Shown here: positions 54,951 to 63,936 of the stretch, piece by piece
How positions within the stretch are numbered: position 1 is the first letter of the stretch
Layout of the letters: every line of letters begins with the position of its first letter
Assembly (NCBI RefSeq): GCF_003352835.1
Contig: NZ_QLVD01000010.1
Location: forward strand, 1 to 64,000
Direction: 5' to 3'
Source: Ornithinimicrobium murale
Lineage (GTDB): Bacteria > Actinomycetota > Actinomycetes > Actinomycetales > Dermatophilaceae
DNA length: 64,000 nucleotides
Notes under the pieces: generated by a model
The model's database searches: none
What the model was told of the DNA's origin: nothing
What the model saw: only the letters and a program-made list of their open reading frames with translations
Made by a program: the position numbers and the translations under genes

Positions 54951-55996
54951 CCGCCCAGCCAACAGTCAAGCCCGACCAGCCGATCCTCACCGTTCCCGAG
55001 GGCCCGCGGCACGCCCGCGTCCACGGTGTCGGTGGCTACCGCCCGGAGCGCGTCGTCACCAACGAGGAGATCTGCCAGTGGATCGACTCCAGCGACGAGT
55101 GGATCCAGCAGCGCTCCGGCATCCGGGAGCGCCGGTTCGCCCGCGAGGACGAGACTGTGATCGACATGGCCGAGGCGGCCTCCCGTGACGCGATCGCGAT
55201 GGCCGGCATCAGCCCGGACCAGATCTCGGTGGTCCTGATGGCGACGGTGACCCACCCATACCAGACGCCGGCCGCAGCTCCGATCCTGGCCGACCGTCTG
55301 GGCACCAGCGGTCCGGCCGCCTTCGACATCTCCGCGGCGTGCGCCGGCTACTGCTACGGCATTTCCCTGGCCAACGACATGGTCCGCGCAGGCAGCGCCG
55401 AGTATGTCCTGGTCGTCGGCGTCGAGAAGCTGTCGGACTTCACCGACAAGCACGACCGCGGCAGCGCCTTCATCTTCGGTGACGGCGCGGGCGCCGCCGT
55501 GGTGGGCCCGTCCGACTTCCCCGGCATCGGCCCGACGATCTGGGGCTCGGACGGTGAGAACTGGGACAAGATCATGCAGAAGGAACCGTGGACGGGGCTG
55601 CGGGCCGGCATGACCTCCGCGGAGGCTGGCGCCGTCGAGTGGCCACACTTCGCGATGCAGGGCCAGTCGGTCTTCCGCTGGGCGGTCTACACCATCGCCC
55701 CGGTGGTCGACAAGGCGCTGGCTGCAGCCGGCATCGCCCCGCAGCAGCTGGACGCCTTCATCCCGCACCAGGCCAACATGCGGATCACCGACGCGATGAT
55801 CAAGCACATCGGCCTCCCGGAGGACATCCCGGTCGCGCGCGACATCGCCGAGACCGGCAACACCTCGGCCGCCTCGGTCCCCCTCGCGACGGCACGCATG
55901 CTGAGCGAGGGCGAGGCCCCGCACGGCGGCCTGGCCCTGCAGTTCGGCTTCGGCGCCGGCCTGGTCTACGCGGCCCAGGTCATCGTCCTGCCCTGA
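54947..55996 (+). CDS. fabH: Beta-ketoacyl-ACP synthase III
   Basis: Starts fatty-acid synthesis by condensing acyl-CoA with malonyl-ACP. The 349-aa protein has the Cys-His-Asn triad: 'FDISAACAGYCYG' (Cys ~132), 'FIPHQANMRITDAMI' (His ~277) and 'ETGNTSAASVPLA' (Asn ~306). Primer choice (branched or straight chain) cannot be judged. The GTG start overlaps the fabD stop (GTGA) and has an excellent AGGAGG upstream. Confidence 0.96.
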   Translation: MTAQPTVKPDQPILTVPEGPRHARVHGVGGYRPERVVTNEEICQWIDSSDEWIQQRSGIRERRFAREDETVIDMAEAASRDAIAMAGISPDQISVVLMATVTHPYQTPAAAPILADRLGTSGPAAFDISAACAGYCYGISLANDMVRAGSAEYVLVVGVEKLSDFTDKHDRGSAFIFGDGAGAAVVGPSDFPGIGPTIWGSDGENWDKIMQKEPWTGLRAGMTSAEAGAVEWPHFAMQGQSVFRWAVYTIAPVVDKALAAAGIAPQQLDAFIPHQANMRITDAMIKHIGLPEDIPVARDIAETGNTSAASVPLATARMLSEGEAPHGGLALQFGFGAGLVYAAQVIVLP

Positions 55997-56066
55997 CCCA
56001 CCAGTCCCCCGAGGCCCGGCGGGTTCACCGGGTCAGCCCAATGGAAGAGAAGAAGGAGCACATCAG

Positions 56067-56315
56067 ATGGCACTGAACGAGCAGGAGATCCTCGCCGGCC
56101 TCGCCGAGATCGTCAACGAGGAGACCGGCATCGAGGCCGACGCTGTCCAGATGGACAAGTCCTTCCAGGAGGACCTGGACATCGACTCGCTGTCCATGAT
56201 GCAGGTCGTCGTCAACGCCGAGGACAAGTTCGGTGTCCGCATTCCCGACGACGAGGTCAAGAACCTGACCCACGTCAAGGACGCGGTCGCTTTCATCACC
56301 AACGCCCAGGGCTGA
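56067..56315 (+). CDS. acpP: Acyl carrier protein
   Basis: 82-aa acidic carrier protein whose Ser41 in 'DLDIDSLSMMQVV' accepts 4'-phosphopantetheine. Four-helix ACP layout and length are normal. 70 bp after fabH; GAAGGAG precedes the ATG. Confidence 0.97.
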   Translation: MALNEQEILAGLAEIVNEETGIEADAVQMDKSFQEDLDIDSLSMMQVVVNAEDKFGVRIPDDEVKNLTHVKDAVAFITNAQG

Positions 56316-56452
56316 CCAGGCACCCCACGGGTCAGGCACGCGGCTGATCGCCGGTGCCTGACCGTGGGTCCTGGCCCTACGAGAACCCCGCCGGACCCGA
56401 TCCGGCAGCCCCTCCGCATACCACCTCCGCAACCCCCACCGAGGAGCACGAG

Positions 56453-57703
<1,251 letters not shown>

Positions 57704-57717
57704 GCTTCCGACCGGGC

Positions 57718-57877
57718 GCACGGTGACCCGGACATCTCGGCCACCGGACGCACGGTGACCCGGACATCTCGGCCACCGGACGCACGGTGACCCGGACATC
57801 TCGGCCACCGGACGCACGGTGACCCGGACATCTCGGCCACCGGACGCACGGTGACCCGGGACTCCGGGCCACCGGCC
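57718..57877. repeat. 32-bp tandem array, four perfect copies plus one degenerate
   Basis: Units start at 57718, 57750, 57782 and 57814 and are identical; the fifth (57846) decays. Each unit contains CGGTG-ACC...GGC-CACCG, able to form a small hairpin. It starts 15 bp after the fabF stop, is contiguous with no spacers (so not CRISPR), and leaves about 80 bp to the next gene. It may end transcription or be a minisatellite. Confidence 0.9.
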
Positions 57878-57957
57878 GCATCGTGTGGCGCACGTGGCCC
57901 GGCTCCCGCGGGTTGGTGGCGACCTGACCGCGAAGCCGGGGTAGCGTCTGTCGCGAT

Positions 57958-59094
57958 ATGCATATTCTCCGGGTCGCCAACTTTGTCAGCCCCACCTCGG
58001 GCGGCATCAAGACCGCGCTCCGGCACTGGGGCGAGGCCTATCAGGACCGCGGGCACCGCGTCTCGCTGATCATCCCGGCCTCCTCCAAGGACGAGGCGCC
58101 CGTGACGGAGGAGCCACAGGGCACGGTCTACCGGGTCCCCGCCACGCCGATCCCTGGCAAGGGCTACTCACTGATGTGGGGGCGTGCCCGGCTGAGTGCA
58201 CTGATGGACTCCCTCGACCCGGACTCCCTCGAGGTGTCGGACCGCTCCACGACCCGCTGGATGGGGCGCTGGGCGCGACGCCGCAACATCGGCAGCATCA
58301 TGATCAGCCACGAGAACATGACGGGCATCATGGTCCGCCGCACCCCGGTGCCGGACGTGCCCGCGGTCTGGATGGCCGACTTCATCAACAACCGCAGCGC
58401 CCACGACTACGACGCGATCGTCTGCCCGAGCCGGTTTGCCGCCGAGGAGTTCCGTCGGCTCGGGATCCCGGCCCGGGTCGTCGAACTGGGCGTGGACCTT
58501 GAGGTCTTCCACCCAGACGACTCCCACGAGCGTTTGACGCCCGGTGGCCACAGTCGGGCCGACGATGACACGCTGCACATCATCCACTGTGGGCGGCTGG
58601 CCCCGGAGAAGAACCCGCAGCTATCCATCGAGACCGTCCGGCACCTGGCCCGCCGCGGCATCAGAGCCCACCTGACGGTGCTCGGCCATGGTCCGCTGCG
58701 CAACGAGTTGATCGAGCACTCGCAGGACCTGCCGGTCACCTTCCACTCCTACATCAACGGCCGGGCCGAGCTGGCGGCCGTGATGCGCCGCGCGGACGTC
58801 GCGATCGCGCCGGGACCGCTGGAGACCTTCGGGCTCGCGGCTCTGGAAGCACTGGCCTGCGGGGTGCCGACGGTGTGCCCCGACGAGGGCGCGCTGGCCG
58901 AGGTGGTGCGGGGCGGCGGGATCGCGGTGCCATCGGATCCTGCACGCTTCGCTGATGCGGTGCACGAGCTCAGTGAGCGCCCGAACGCCCGTCGCCTGGC
59001 CCGGGAACAGGCGGAGACGTTCAACTGGGAGCATTCCTCGGACGACATGCTCGAGATCCATGAGGAGCTGGCGGTCCTGCACTCCAGGAGGTGA
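57958..59094 (+). CDS. GT4-family glycosyltransferase
   Basis: 378-aa GT-B-fold enzyme that transfers a sugar from a nucleotide sugar, cytoplasmic or membrane-associated. The N-terminal acceptor domain opens 'MHILRVANFVSPTSGGIKTA' (Gly-Gly loop); the C-terminal donor domain has 'IIHCGRLAPEKNPQLSIETV' (about 200-219) and the E-x7-E motif 'GPLETFGLAALEALACGVP' (about 281-299). Relatives include mannosyltransferases of cell-envelope lipids; donor and acceptor are not certain. No SD; TAGCGT lies 10 nt before the ATG. Confidence 0.88.
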   Translation: MHILRVANFVSPTSGGIKTALRHWGEAYQDRGHRVSLIIPASSKDEAPVTEEPQGTVYRVPATPIPGKGYSLMWGRARLSALMDSLDPDSLEVSDRSTTRWMGRWARRRNIGSIMISHENMTGIMVRRTPVPDVPAVWMADFINNRSAHDYDAIVCPSRFAAEEFRRLGIPARVVELGVDLEVFHPDDSHERLTPGGHSRADDDTLHIIHCGRLAPEKNPQLSIETVRHLARRGIRAHLTVLGHGPLRNELIEHSQDLPVTFHSYINGRAELAAVMRRADVAIAPGPLETFGLAALEALACGVPTVCPDEGALAEVVRGGGIAVPSDPARFADAVHELSERPNARRLAREQAETFNWEHSSDDMLEIHEELAVLHSRR

Positions 59095-59247
59095 GTGCGT
59101 GGGGGCCGCACCAACGCCATAGCGATCGTGACCGCTGCTCCGGGGGTGGCCGCCGTTCTGCGCGCCATGGCGCACATTCGGGCGGCCGGAGCCCCTTGGG
59201 GTGCTGCACGGACTCGGGTGGGAGCCCGCGCCGACGGCACGGACTGA
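59095..59247 (+). CDS. Possible 50-aa small ORF after the glycosyltransferase
   Basis: GTG at 59095 comes one base after the glycosyltransferase stop and shortly behind AGGAGG, which also encodes that protein's last two arginines. It would give VRGGRTNAIAIVTAAPGVAA... with an alanine-rich middle. Nothing recognisable; codon bias is only moderate. The rest of the 216-bp spacer is empty. Listed as a candidate only. Confidence 0.25.
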   Translation: MRGGRTNAIAIVTAAPGVAAVLRAMAHIRAAGAPWGAARTRVGARADGTD

Positions 59248-59310
59248 GGTATGCCGTGTGTCGCCTACCCGTCCCCGCTCTGGTCGTTGCTCGGCCGAGC
59301 AGCGCTCAGG

Positions 59311-59826
59311 TCAGCTGACCTTGTGCAGCCACTTGACGGGGGCGCCCTCGCCGGCGTGACGGAAGTCCTCGAGCTCTGCGTCCCAGGCAGACCCCAAGGC
59401 CATGTCGAGCTCGGCGGTCAGGACTGCCATGTTGCCCTCGGACCCCTCCACGATGCCGCGGATCCGGTCCTCGTTGACGACGATGTCGCCGTTTGCGGAC
59501 AAGCGGCTGTGGTGGATACCCAACTCGGGTGTGTGGGTCCAGCGGGCACCGTCGCTCCCGCGGCTGGCTTCCTCGACGACCTCATATCGCAGGCCGTCCC
59601 AGCCGCGCATAGCGCTGGCGAGATAGGCACCTGTGCCGGCGTCACCGGTCCAGGAGAACTCCGCCCGCATGGTGCCGGGCTGTGCCGGCTGCGGGACCCA
59701 GTCGAGCGACACCCGGGTGTCGAGGACACCCTCGAGCGCCCAGGTGATGTGCGGGCACAACGCAGTAGGGGTGGAGTGAATGAACACCACCCCGCGCGTC
59801 ACGATACGCGGCGTCACAGCAGACAT
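59311..59826 (-). CDS. DUF3145 protein
   Basis: 171-aa conserved actinobacterial protein of unknown function. It begins MSAVTPRIVTRGVVFIHSTP and includes 'CPHITWALEGVLDTRVSLDW' and 'MRAEFSWTGDAGTGAYLASA', blocks typical of the DUF3145 family, which is usually linked to fatty-acid synthesis loci in this group. Here it sits near, and converges on, the fab-glycosyltransferase genes. ATG 59826 with AGGAGG upstream; the open frame continues upstream without support. Confidence 0.87.
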   Translation of the reverse strand: MSAVTPRIVTRGVVFIHSTPTALCPHITWALEGVLDTRVSLDWVPQPAQPGTMRAEFSWTGDAGTGAYLASAMRGWDGLRYEVVEEASRGSDGARWTHTPELGIHHSRLSANGDIVVNEDRIRGIVEGSEGNMAVLTAELDMALGSAWDAELEDFRHAGEGAPVKWLHKVS

Positions 59827-60103
59827 CCGGACCTCCTGTTTGGTGCGAGGGACGTCTTCCCCAACGGCCTCGGCACCACACTCGGCGGGTGTCGCTGTGT
59901 GACGACACCCATTGTGCTCTGTTGTCACACGAGTATCAAGTGCCACGGCGTGGCGGCGCCCGCGACACGCCCCAGCGGCCCTTCCAACCGAGCGCATCGG
60001 CGCCCCGGTTCGGACCCCACCCGGGCGCGTTGGTGGCGGTTCACGCCATGGCAAGGCCTGTGTCGGGCCGTCGTGCGTCCCCGCGTTAGGATCGACCGGC
60101 TTA

Positions 60104-60177
60104 GGGCCAGTAGCTCAGCCGGTTAGAGCAGCGGACTCATAATCCGTCGGTCGCGGGTTCAAGCCCCGCCTGGCCCA
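60104..60177 (+). tRNA. tRNA with CAT anticodon (tRNA-Ile2 or elongator tRNA-Met)
   Basis: 74-nt cloverleaf: acceptor GGGCCAG/CTGGCCC, D-arm TAGCTCAGCCGGTTAGAGC, anticodon arm GCGGA-CTCATAA-TCCGT, T-arm GCGGGTTCAAGCCCCGC, discriminator A. It is not an initiator (a paired first base and no GGG-CCC anticodon stem). Overall similarity to ileX-type tRNAs suggests Ile2, whose CAT is modified to lysidine, but Met cannot be excluded. Confidence 0.93.
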
Positions 60178-60254
60178 CGCACCAGTCCTCTGCAGTTTGG
60201 ACTCGATTCGGTTACGGCTGCGCGTTCTTGCCACACGTCGGGCGCTCATTTCAG

Positions 60255-60260
60255 TAGTGT
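60255..60260 (+). promoter_or_regulatory. -10 box TAGTGT, leaderless start of gluA
   Basis: Ends 6 nt before the ATG at 60267; gluB, gluC carry SD sequences while this first gene does not. Confidence 0.5.
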
Positions 60261-60266
60261 GCCCGC

Positions 60267-61040
60267 ATGAGCGAAGACGCCAACGGGTTCCCCGAGCCCT
60301 CCAACGAACCGCTGGTGGTGCTGCAGGACGTCAACAAGCACTTCGGTGACCTGCACGTGCTCAAGGACATCAATCTGACCGTGCACCACGGCGAGGTCGT
60401 GGTGGTGATCGGCCCCTCTGGATCCGGGAAGTCGACGCTGTGCCGGACCATCAACCGGCTCGAGACCTATGAGTCCGGCACGATCAGTGTCCAGGGCAAG
60501 GCACTGCCCGAGGAGGGCAAGGCCCTGGCCCGGCTGCGCGCCGACGTCGGGATGGTCTTCCAGTCGTTCAACCTGTTTTCGCACAAGACCATCCTGGAGA
60601 ACGTCACCATGGGGCCGCTCAAGGTGCGCGGTGTGAAGCCGGCTGATGCCAAGAAGCGGGCCATGGAGTTGCTCGATCGGGTCGGCGTCGCGCATCAGGC
60701 GGAGAAGTACCCAGCGCAGCTCTCTGGTGGTCAACAGCAGCGGGTTGCCATCGCCAGGTCTCTGGCGATGGAGCCAACCGTGATGCTCTTCGACGAGCCC
60801 ACGTCGGCCCTGGACCCCGAGATGATCAACGAGGTGCTGGACGTGATGGTGCAGCTCGCCAAGTCCGGTATGACCATGATCGTGGTCACCCACGAGATGG
60901 GCTTTGCCCGCAAGGCCGCCGACCGGGTGGTCTTCATGTCCGACGGAGCCATCCTCGAGGAGAACACCCCCGAGGAGTTCTTCACCAACCCGCAGACGGA
61001 CCGGGCCCAGGACTTCCTCAGCAAGATCCTGACCCACTGA
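60267..61040 (+). CDS. gluA: Glutamate-type ABC transporter ATP-binding protein
   Basis: 257-aa ABC ATPase powering a polar amino-acid importer. Walker [10 protein letters not shown] (49-57), Q-loop '[14 protein letters not shown]', signature LSGGQQQR (about 152-159), Walker B '[15 protein letters not shown]', H-loop 'VTHEMGF'. Order ATPase, binding protein, two permeases equals gluABCD of Corynebacterium, hence glutamate as likely substrate; other polar amino acids are possible. Confidence 0.94.
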   Translation: MSEDANGFPEPSNEPLVVLQDVNKHFGDLHVLKDINLTVHHGEVVVVIGPSGSGKSTLCRTINRLETYESGTISVQGKALPEEGKALARLRADVGMVFQSFNLFSHKTILENVTMGPLKVRGVKPADAKKRAMELLDRVGVAHQAEKYPAQLSGGQQQRVAIARSLAMEPTVMLFDEPTSALDPEMINEVLDVMVQLAKSGMTMIVVTHEMGFARKAADRVVFMSDGAILEENTPEEFFTNPQTDRAQDFLSKILTH

Positions 61041-61077
61041 CGGCAGGCAGACCGTGACCACAACCAAGGAGAGAATC

Positions 61078-61971
61078 ATGCAGCGCACATCATTCCGACT
61101 CGCCGCCGTGCTCGCGGCGGGCGCCCTCGCCCTCAGTGCCTGTGGCAGTGACGAAGGAGGGGACGACGGAGGCGACGGTGGTGACAACGGCGGCGACGCC
61201 TCGGCCGAAGCAGGCGGAGGCGGCGACGCCGGAGGCGACGGCATCACCATCGGCATCAAGTACGACCAGCCCGGACTCGGCCAGCAGGACGGTGACACGT
61301 ACTCCGGGATGGGCGTGGACATCGCCAAGGCCGTCGCGGAGGGCCTCGGGTACTCCGAGGACCAAATCACCTTCGAAGAGGCCATTTCTTCCCAGCGCGA
61401 GACGTTGCTGGAGACCAACCAGGTGGACTTGGTCGTCGCAACCTACTCGATCACCGACGAGCGCTCCGAGCGGGTCCAGTTCGCCGGACCGTACTTCGTG
61501 GCGGGTCAGGACCTCTTGGTCACGACCGACAGCGACATCGCCGGCCCCGAGGACATGCAGGGCAAGCTGCTCTGCTCGGTGACGGGCTCCACCTCCGCGC
61601 AGAACGTCAAGGACGACTACCCGGACGTGCAACTGCAGGAGTATGGCTCCTACTCCGAGTGCGTGTCTCAGTTGGCTACCGGCACCGTCGATGCCCTCAC
61701 CACCGACGACACCATCCTGGCCGGTTATGCCGCGCAGGAGCAGTACGCCGGCCAGTTGAAGGTCGTCGGCAACACCTTCAGCGAGGAGAACTACGGCATC
61801 GGCCTCAACAAGGAGGACGACCGTTGCGAGGAGGTCAACGAGATCCTCCAGGGCATGTGGGACGACGGCACGATGGAGCAGATCATCGAAGACAACCTGG
61901 GCGCCGCTGACTACACGCCCAACGCGGACCTGAACCCGCCGGCCGAGATCGGCGGCCACTGCCAGGCCTGA
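61078..61971 (+). CDS. gluB: Glutamate-type ABC transporter solute-binding lipoprotein
   Basis: 297-aa lipoprotein that captures the amino acid outside the membrane. Lipobox 'ALALSAC' (Cys22), then a Gly/Asp-rich flexible linker (about 24-55), then the SBP family 3 fold: 'GITIGIKYDQPGLGQQDG', 'GMGVDIAKAVAEGLGYSEDQ', 'LLETNQVDLVVATYSITDER'. Cysteines in 'LLCSVTGS', 'YSECVSQL', 'DRCEEV' and 'GGHCQA' may pair. ATG 61078 with AAGGAGA upstream is preferred over the GTG at 61054. Confidence 0.94.
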   Translation: MQRTSFRLAAVLAAGALALSACGSDEGGDDGGDGGDNGGDASAEAGGGGDAGGDGITIGIKYDQPGLGQQDGDTYSGMGVDIAKAVAEGLGYSEDQITFEEAISSQRETLLETNQVDLVVATYSITDERSERVQFAGPYFVAGQDLLVTTDSDIAGPEDMQGKLLCSVTGSTSAQNVKDDYPDVQLQEYGSYSECVSQLATGTVDALTTDDTILAGYAAQEQYAGQLKVVGNTFSEENYGIGLNKEDDRCEEVNEILQGMWDDGTMEQIIEDNLGAADYTPNADLNPPAEIGGHCQA

Positions 61972-61982
61972 TTACCGGAGTG

Positions 61983-62025
61983 CCGGTCGGCATACTGCCC
62001 ACAACGGGTGCAGTATGCCGACCGG
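61983..62025 (+). terminator. Intercistronic hairpin between gluB and gluC
   Basis: Perfect 16-bp stem CCGGTCGGCATACTGC (61983-61998) / 62010-62025 with an 11-nt loop and no T-run. Placed just after the binding-protein gene, it probably protects gluB mRNA or lowers read-through so that binding protein exceeds permease. Confidence 0.7.
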
Positions 62026-62094
62026 TCCCCGGCGCGGGGGCCGTGCGCCCTCGCCTCGGGCACCGGTCAGGCAGCCCGCTGACCAAGGAGACCC

Positions 62095-62775
62095 ATGCTT
62101 GAGTTGATCCAGGAGTTCGAGCTCCTGGCTGCGTTCTGGATGACGATCCGGCTGACCCTGTGGTCCGCGCTGTTCTCCCTGATCATCGGGACCTTCGTGG
62201 CCATCATGCGCCTGTCGCCTGTCAAGGTGCTGCAGTCGATCGGCACGTCCTATGTGAACCTGCTGCGCAACACGCCCCTGACCCTGATCATCGTCGGCAC
62301 CAGTCTGGTCCTGTGGGGTCAACTGGGGCTCGAGCCCGCCTCGCGTGACTCCTCGACCTTCATCGTCGATCTGAACTTCCGCCTCGCAGTGCTGGGCCTG
62401 TCGGTCTATCACGCGGCCTTCGTGTGTGAGGCGATCCGAAGCGGCGTCAATACCATCCCGCTGGGCCAGGCCGAGGCCGCCCGCTCGATCGGACTCACCT
62501 TCGGCCAAAGCCTGCGCCACGTCATCCTCCCCCAAGGCTTCCGCGGAGCGATCACTCCCTTGGGGAACACCCTCATTGCGCTGACCAAGAACACGACCGT
62601 GGCCTCCGCGATCGGCGTGATGGACCCTGCGTACCAGCTCGACAACATTGCTGAGTTCAGACCGGACGTTCTCTTCCTGGGCTTCGCGGTGATCGCCCTC
62701 GGCTTCGTGGTGCTCACGCTGCCCGTCGGGTTGATCATCAGTGCGTTGTCGAGTCGACTGGCGGTGAAGCGATGA
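62095..62775 (+). CDS. gluC: Glutamate-type ABC transporter permease 1
   Basis: 226-aa inner-membrane permease of the HisM/GlnP type with about five helices. 'YVNLLRNTPLTLIIVG' and the EAA-loop 'EAIRSGVNTIPLGQAEAARSIGLTFGQS' region (about 111-140) contact the ATPase. ATG with AAGGAG upstream; overlaps gluD by four bases. Confidence 0.94.
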   Translation: MLELIQEFELLAAFWMTIRLTLWSALFSLIIGTFVAIMRLSPVKVLQSIGTSYVNLLRNTPLTLIIVGTSLVLWGQLGLEPASRDSSTFIVDLNFRLAVLGLSVYHAAFVCEAIRSGVNTIPLGQAEAARSIGLTFGQSLRHVILPQGFRGAITPLGNTLIALTKNTTVASAIGVMDPAYQLDNIAEFRPDVLFLGFAVIALGFVVLTLPVGLIISALSSRLAVKR

Positions 62776-63692
62776 GCGCCCAGCAGGTCCTGTTCGACGC
62801 TCCCGGGCCACGCGCCCGGGCACGGCACCGCATCCTGGCCGTCATCGGAGTGTTGCTGCTGCTGGCAGCCCTCGCCTGGGTGCTCGAGCGATTCAACGCC
62901 ACAGGTCAGCTCGAGGCTGCGAAGTGGACGCCCTTCGTAGAATGGTCGACCTGGCGCAACTATCTGATTCCCGGCGTCATTGATGTGCTCCGCGCCGCGC
63001 TCGTCGCGATCGTCATCTCGATGGTGCTCGCGCTGGGCCTGGCGATGGCCCGCATGTCGGACATGGCCCCCGTGCGCTGGGCGGCAAGCGTGTTCGTGGA
63101 GTTCTTCCGTGCAGTGCCAGTGCTGATCATGATGATCTTCACCTTCTTCTTCCTGGCCTACAACGCCGGCACCCCCGACAGCTGGAACCCATTCCTAGCC
63201 GTCGTGACCGGGCTGGTCCTCTACAACTCCTCGGTGCTGTGTGAGGTGATCCGCAACGGCGTCTACTCGCTGCCAGCCGGACAGCGCGAGGCGGGCCTGT
63301 CCATCGGGCTGTCGCCCTCGCAGGTGCGGCGGAGCATCCAGGTGCCACAGGCCCTGACCGCCATGCTTCCGGTCATCGTCAGCCAGATCGTGGTCATCAC
63401 CAAGGACACGGCACTGGGATACATCATCCTCTACCCCGAACTCATCACCCAGGCTCGTCGCCTGGCCTCGCAGGAGTTCAATGTGGTGCCCGCCTACCTG
63501 GTCGCGGCGGTGCTGTTCATCCTGATCAACTATGGCCTCAGCAAGGTCGCCGAGCGGGTTGAGGCCCGCCAGCGCCGCAAGGCACACACGGCCGGCGCAA
63601 TCGGCAGTGCGGATGCCATCCGTGCCGAGGCACGCGGCGGTCGAGCTCCCGACGACGCTGCCGGTGACGGCGATGACGTCGAAGTGCGCTGA
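62772..63692 (+). CDS. gluD: Glutamate-type ABC transporter permease 2
   Basis: 306-aa permease, partner of GluC. Helices at about 15-35, 65-90, 105-130 and 145-165 and later; EAA loop 'EVIRNGVYSLPAGQREAGLS' (about 158-177). It has a longer hydrophilic C-terminal tail (about 260-306, acidic at the end) than GluC. Start ATG lies in an ATGA overlap with gluC; ends before a terminator hairpin. Confidence 0.93.
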   Translation: MSAQQVLFDAPGPRARARHRILAVIGVLLLLAALAWVLERFNATGQLEAAKWTPFVEWSTWRNYLIPGVIDVLRAALVAIVISMVLALGLAMARMSDMAPVRWAASVFVEFFRAVPVLIMMIFTFFFLAYNAGTPDSWNPFLAVVTGLVLYNSSVLCEVIRNGVYSLPAGQREAGLSIGLSPSQVRRSIQVPQALTAMLPVIVSQIVVITKDTALGYIILYPELITQARRLASQEFNVVPAYLVAAVLFILINYGLSKVAERVEARQRRKAHTAGAIGSADAIRAEARGGRAPDDAAGDGDDVEVR

Positions 63693-63736
63693 CCCATAGT
63701 CAGCCTGGGCACCACGGTGTCGTTGCGGACACGCAG

Positions 63737-63770
63737 AACGGCCCGGAACCATGTGGTTCCGGGCCGTTTC
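63737..63770 (+). terminator. Rho-independent terminator after gluD
   Basis: AACGGCCCGGAACC (63737-63750), loop ATGT, GGTTCCGGGCCGTT (63755-63768) then TC. The 14-bp stem ends in AA/TT, so it can serve both the glu operon and anything arriving from the right, such as the former tRNA. Confidence 0.85.
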
Positions 63771-63776
63771 CGTGCG

Positions 63777-63801
63777 CTCCCCCGGTTGGACTCGAACCAA
63801 C
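63777..63801 (-). other. tRNA 3'-end-like fragment, probable attachment-site half
   Basis: On the minus strand GTTGG-TTCGAGT-CCAAC (63801-63785) is a complete T-arm, followed by CGGGGGA (acceptor 3' strand, 63784-63778) and G. No matching 5' acceptor (TCCCCCG) or D/anticodon arms lie upstream, so it is not a whole tRNA. Its place between a terminator and an integrase start suggests an att junction. Confidence 0.55.
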
Positions 63802-63923
63802 ATGCAGGATTGTTGGACTCGCTTAGACACAACCGGACGTACGTGCCCCTGACCTGCAGAAACATCCACATCGCTGCGGCTCCAACTGCCCGCCGAAGGC
63901 CCATCAAAGGACACTATTTGCCG

Positions 63924-63929
63924 TACGAT
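63924..63929 (+). promoter_or_regulatory. -10 box TACGAT, leaderless start of the integrase-like gene
   Basis: Ends 7 nt before the ATG at 63937 and selects it over the ATG at 63933 in another frame. Confidence 0.5.
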
Positions 63930-63936
63930 CCGATGC

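Noticed and set aside
57718-57877. CRISPR array
   Set aside because: The 32-bp units are contiguous with no unique spacers and no cas genes nearby.
63777-63880. Complete tRNA or tmRNA on the minus strand near the right edge
   Set aside because: Only the T-arm and acceptor 3' strand fold; no matching 5' acceptor or anticodon arm is present within the expected distance.
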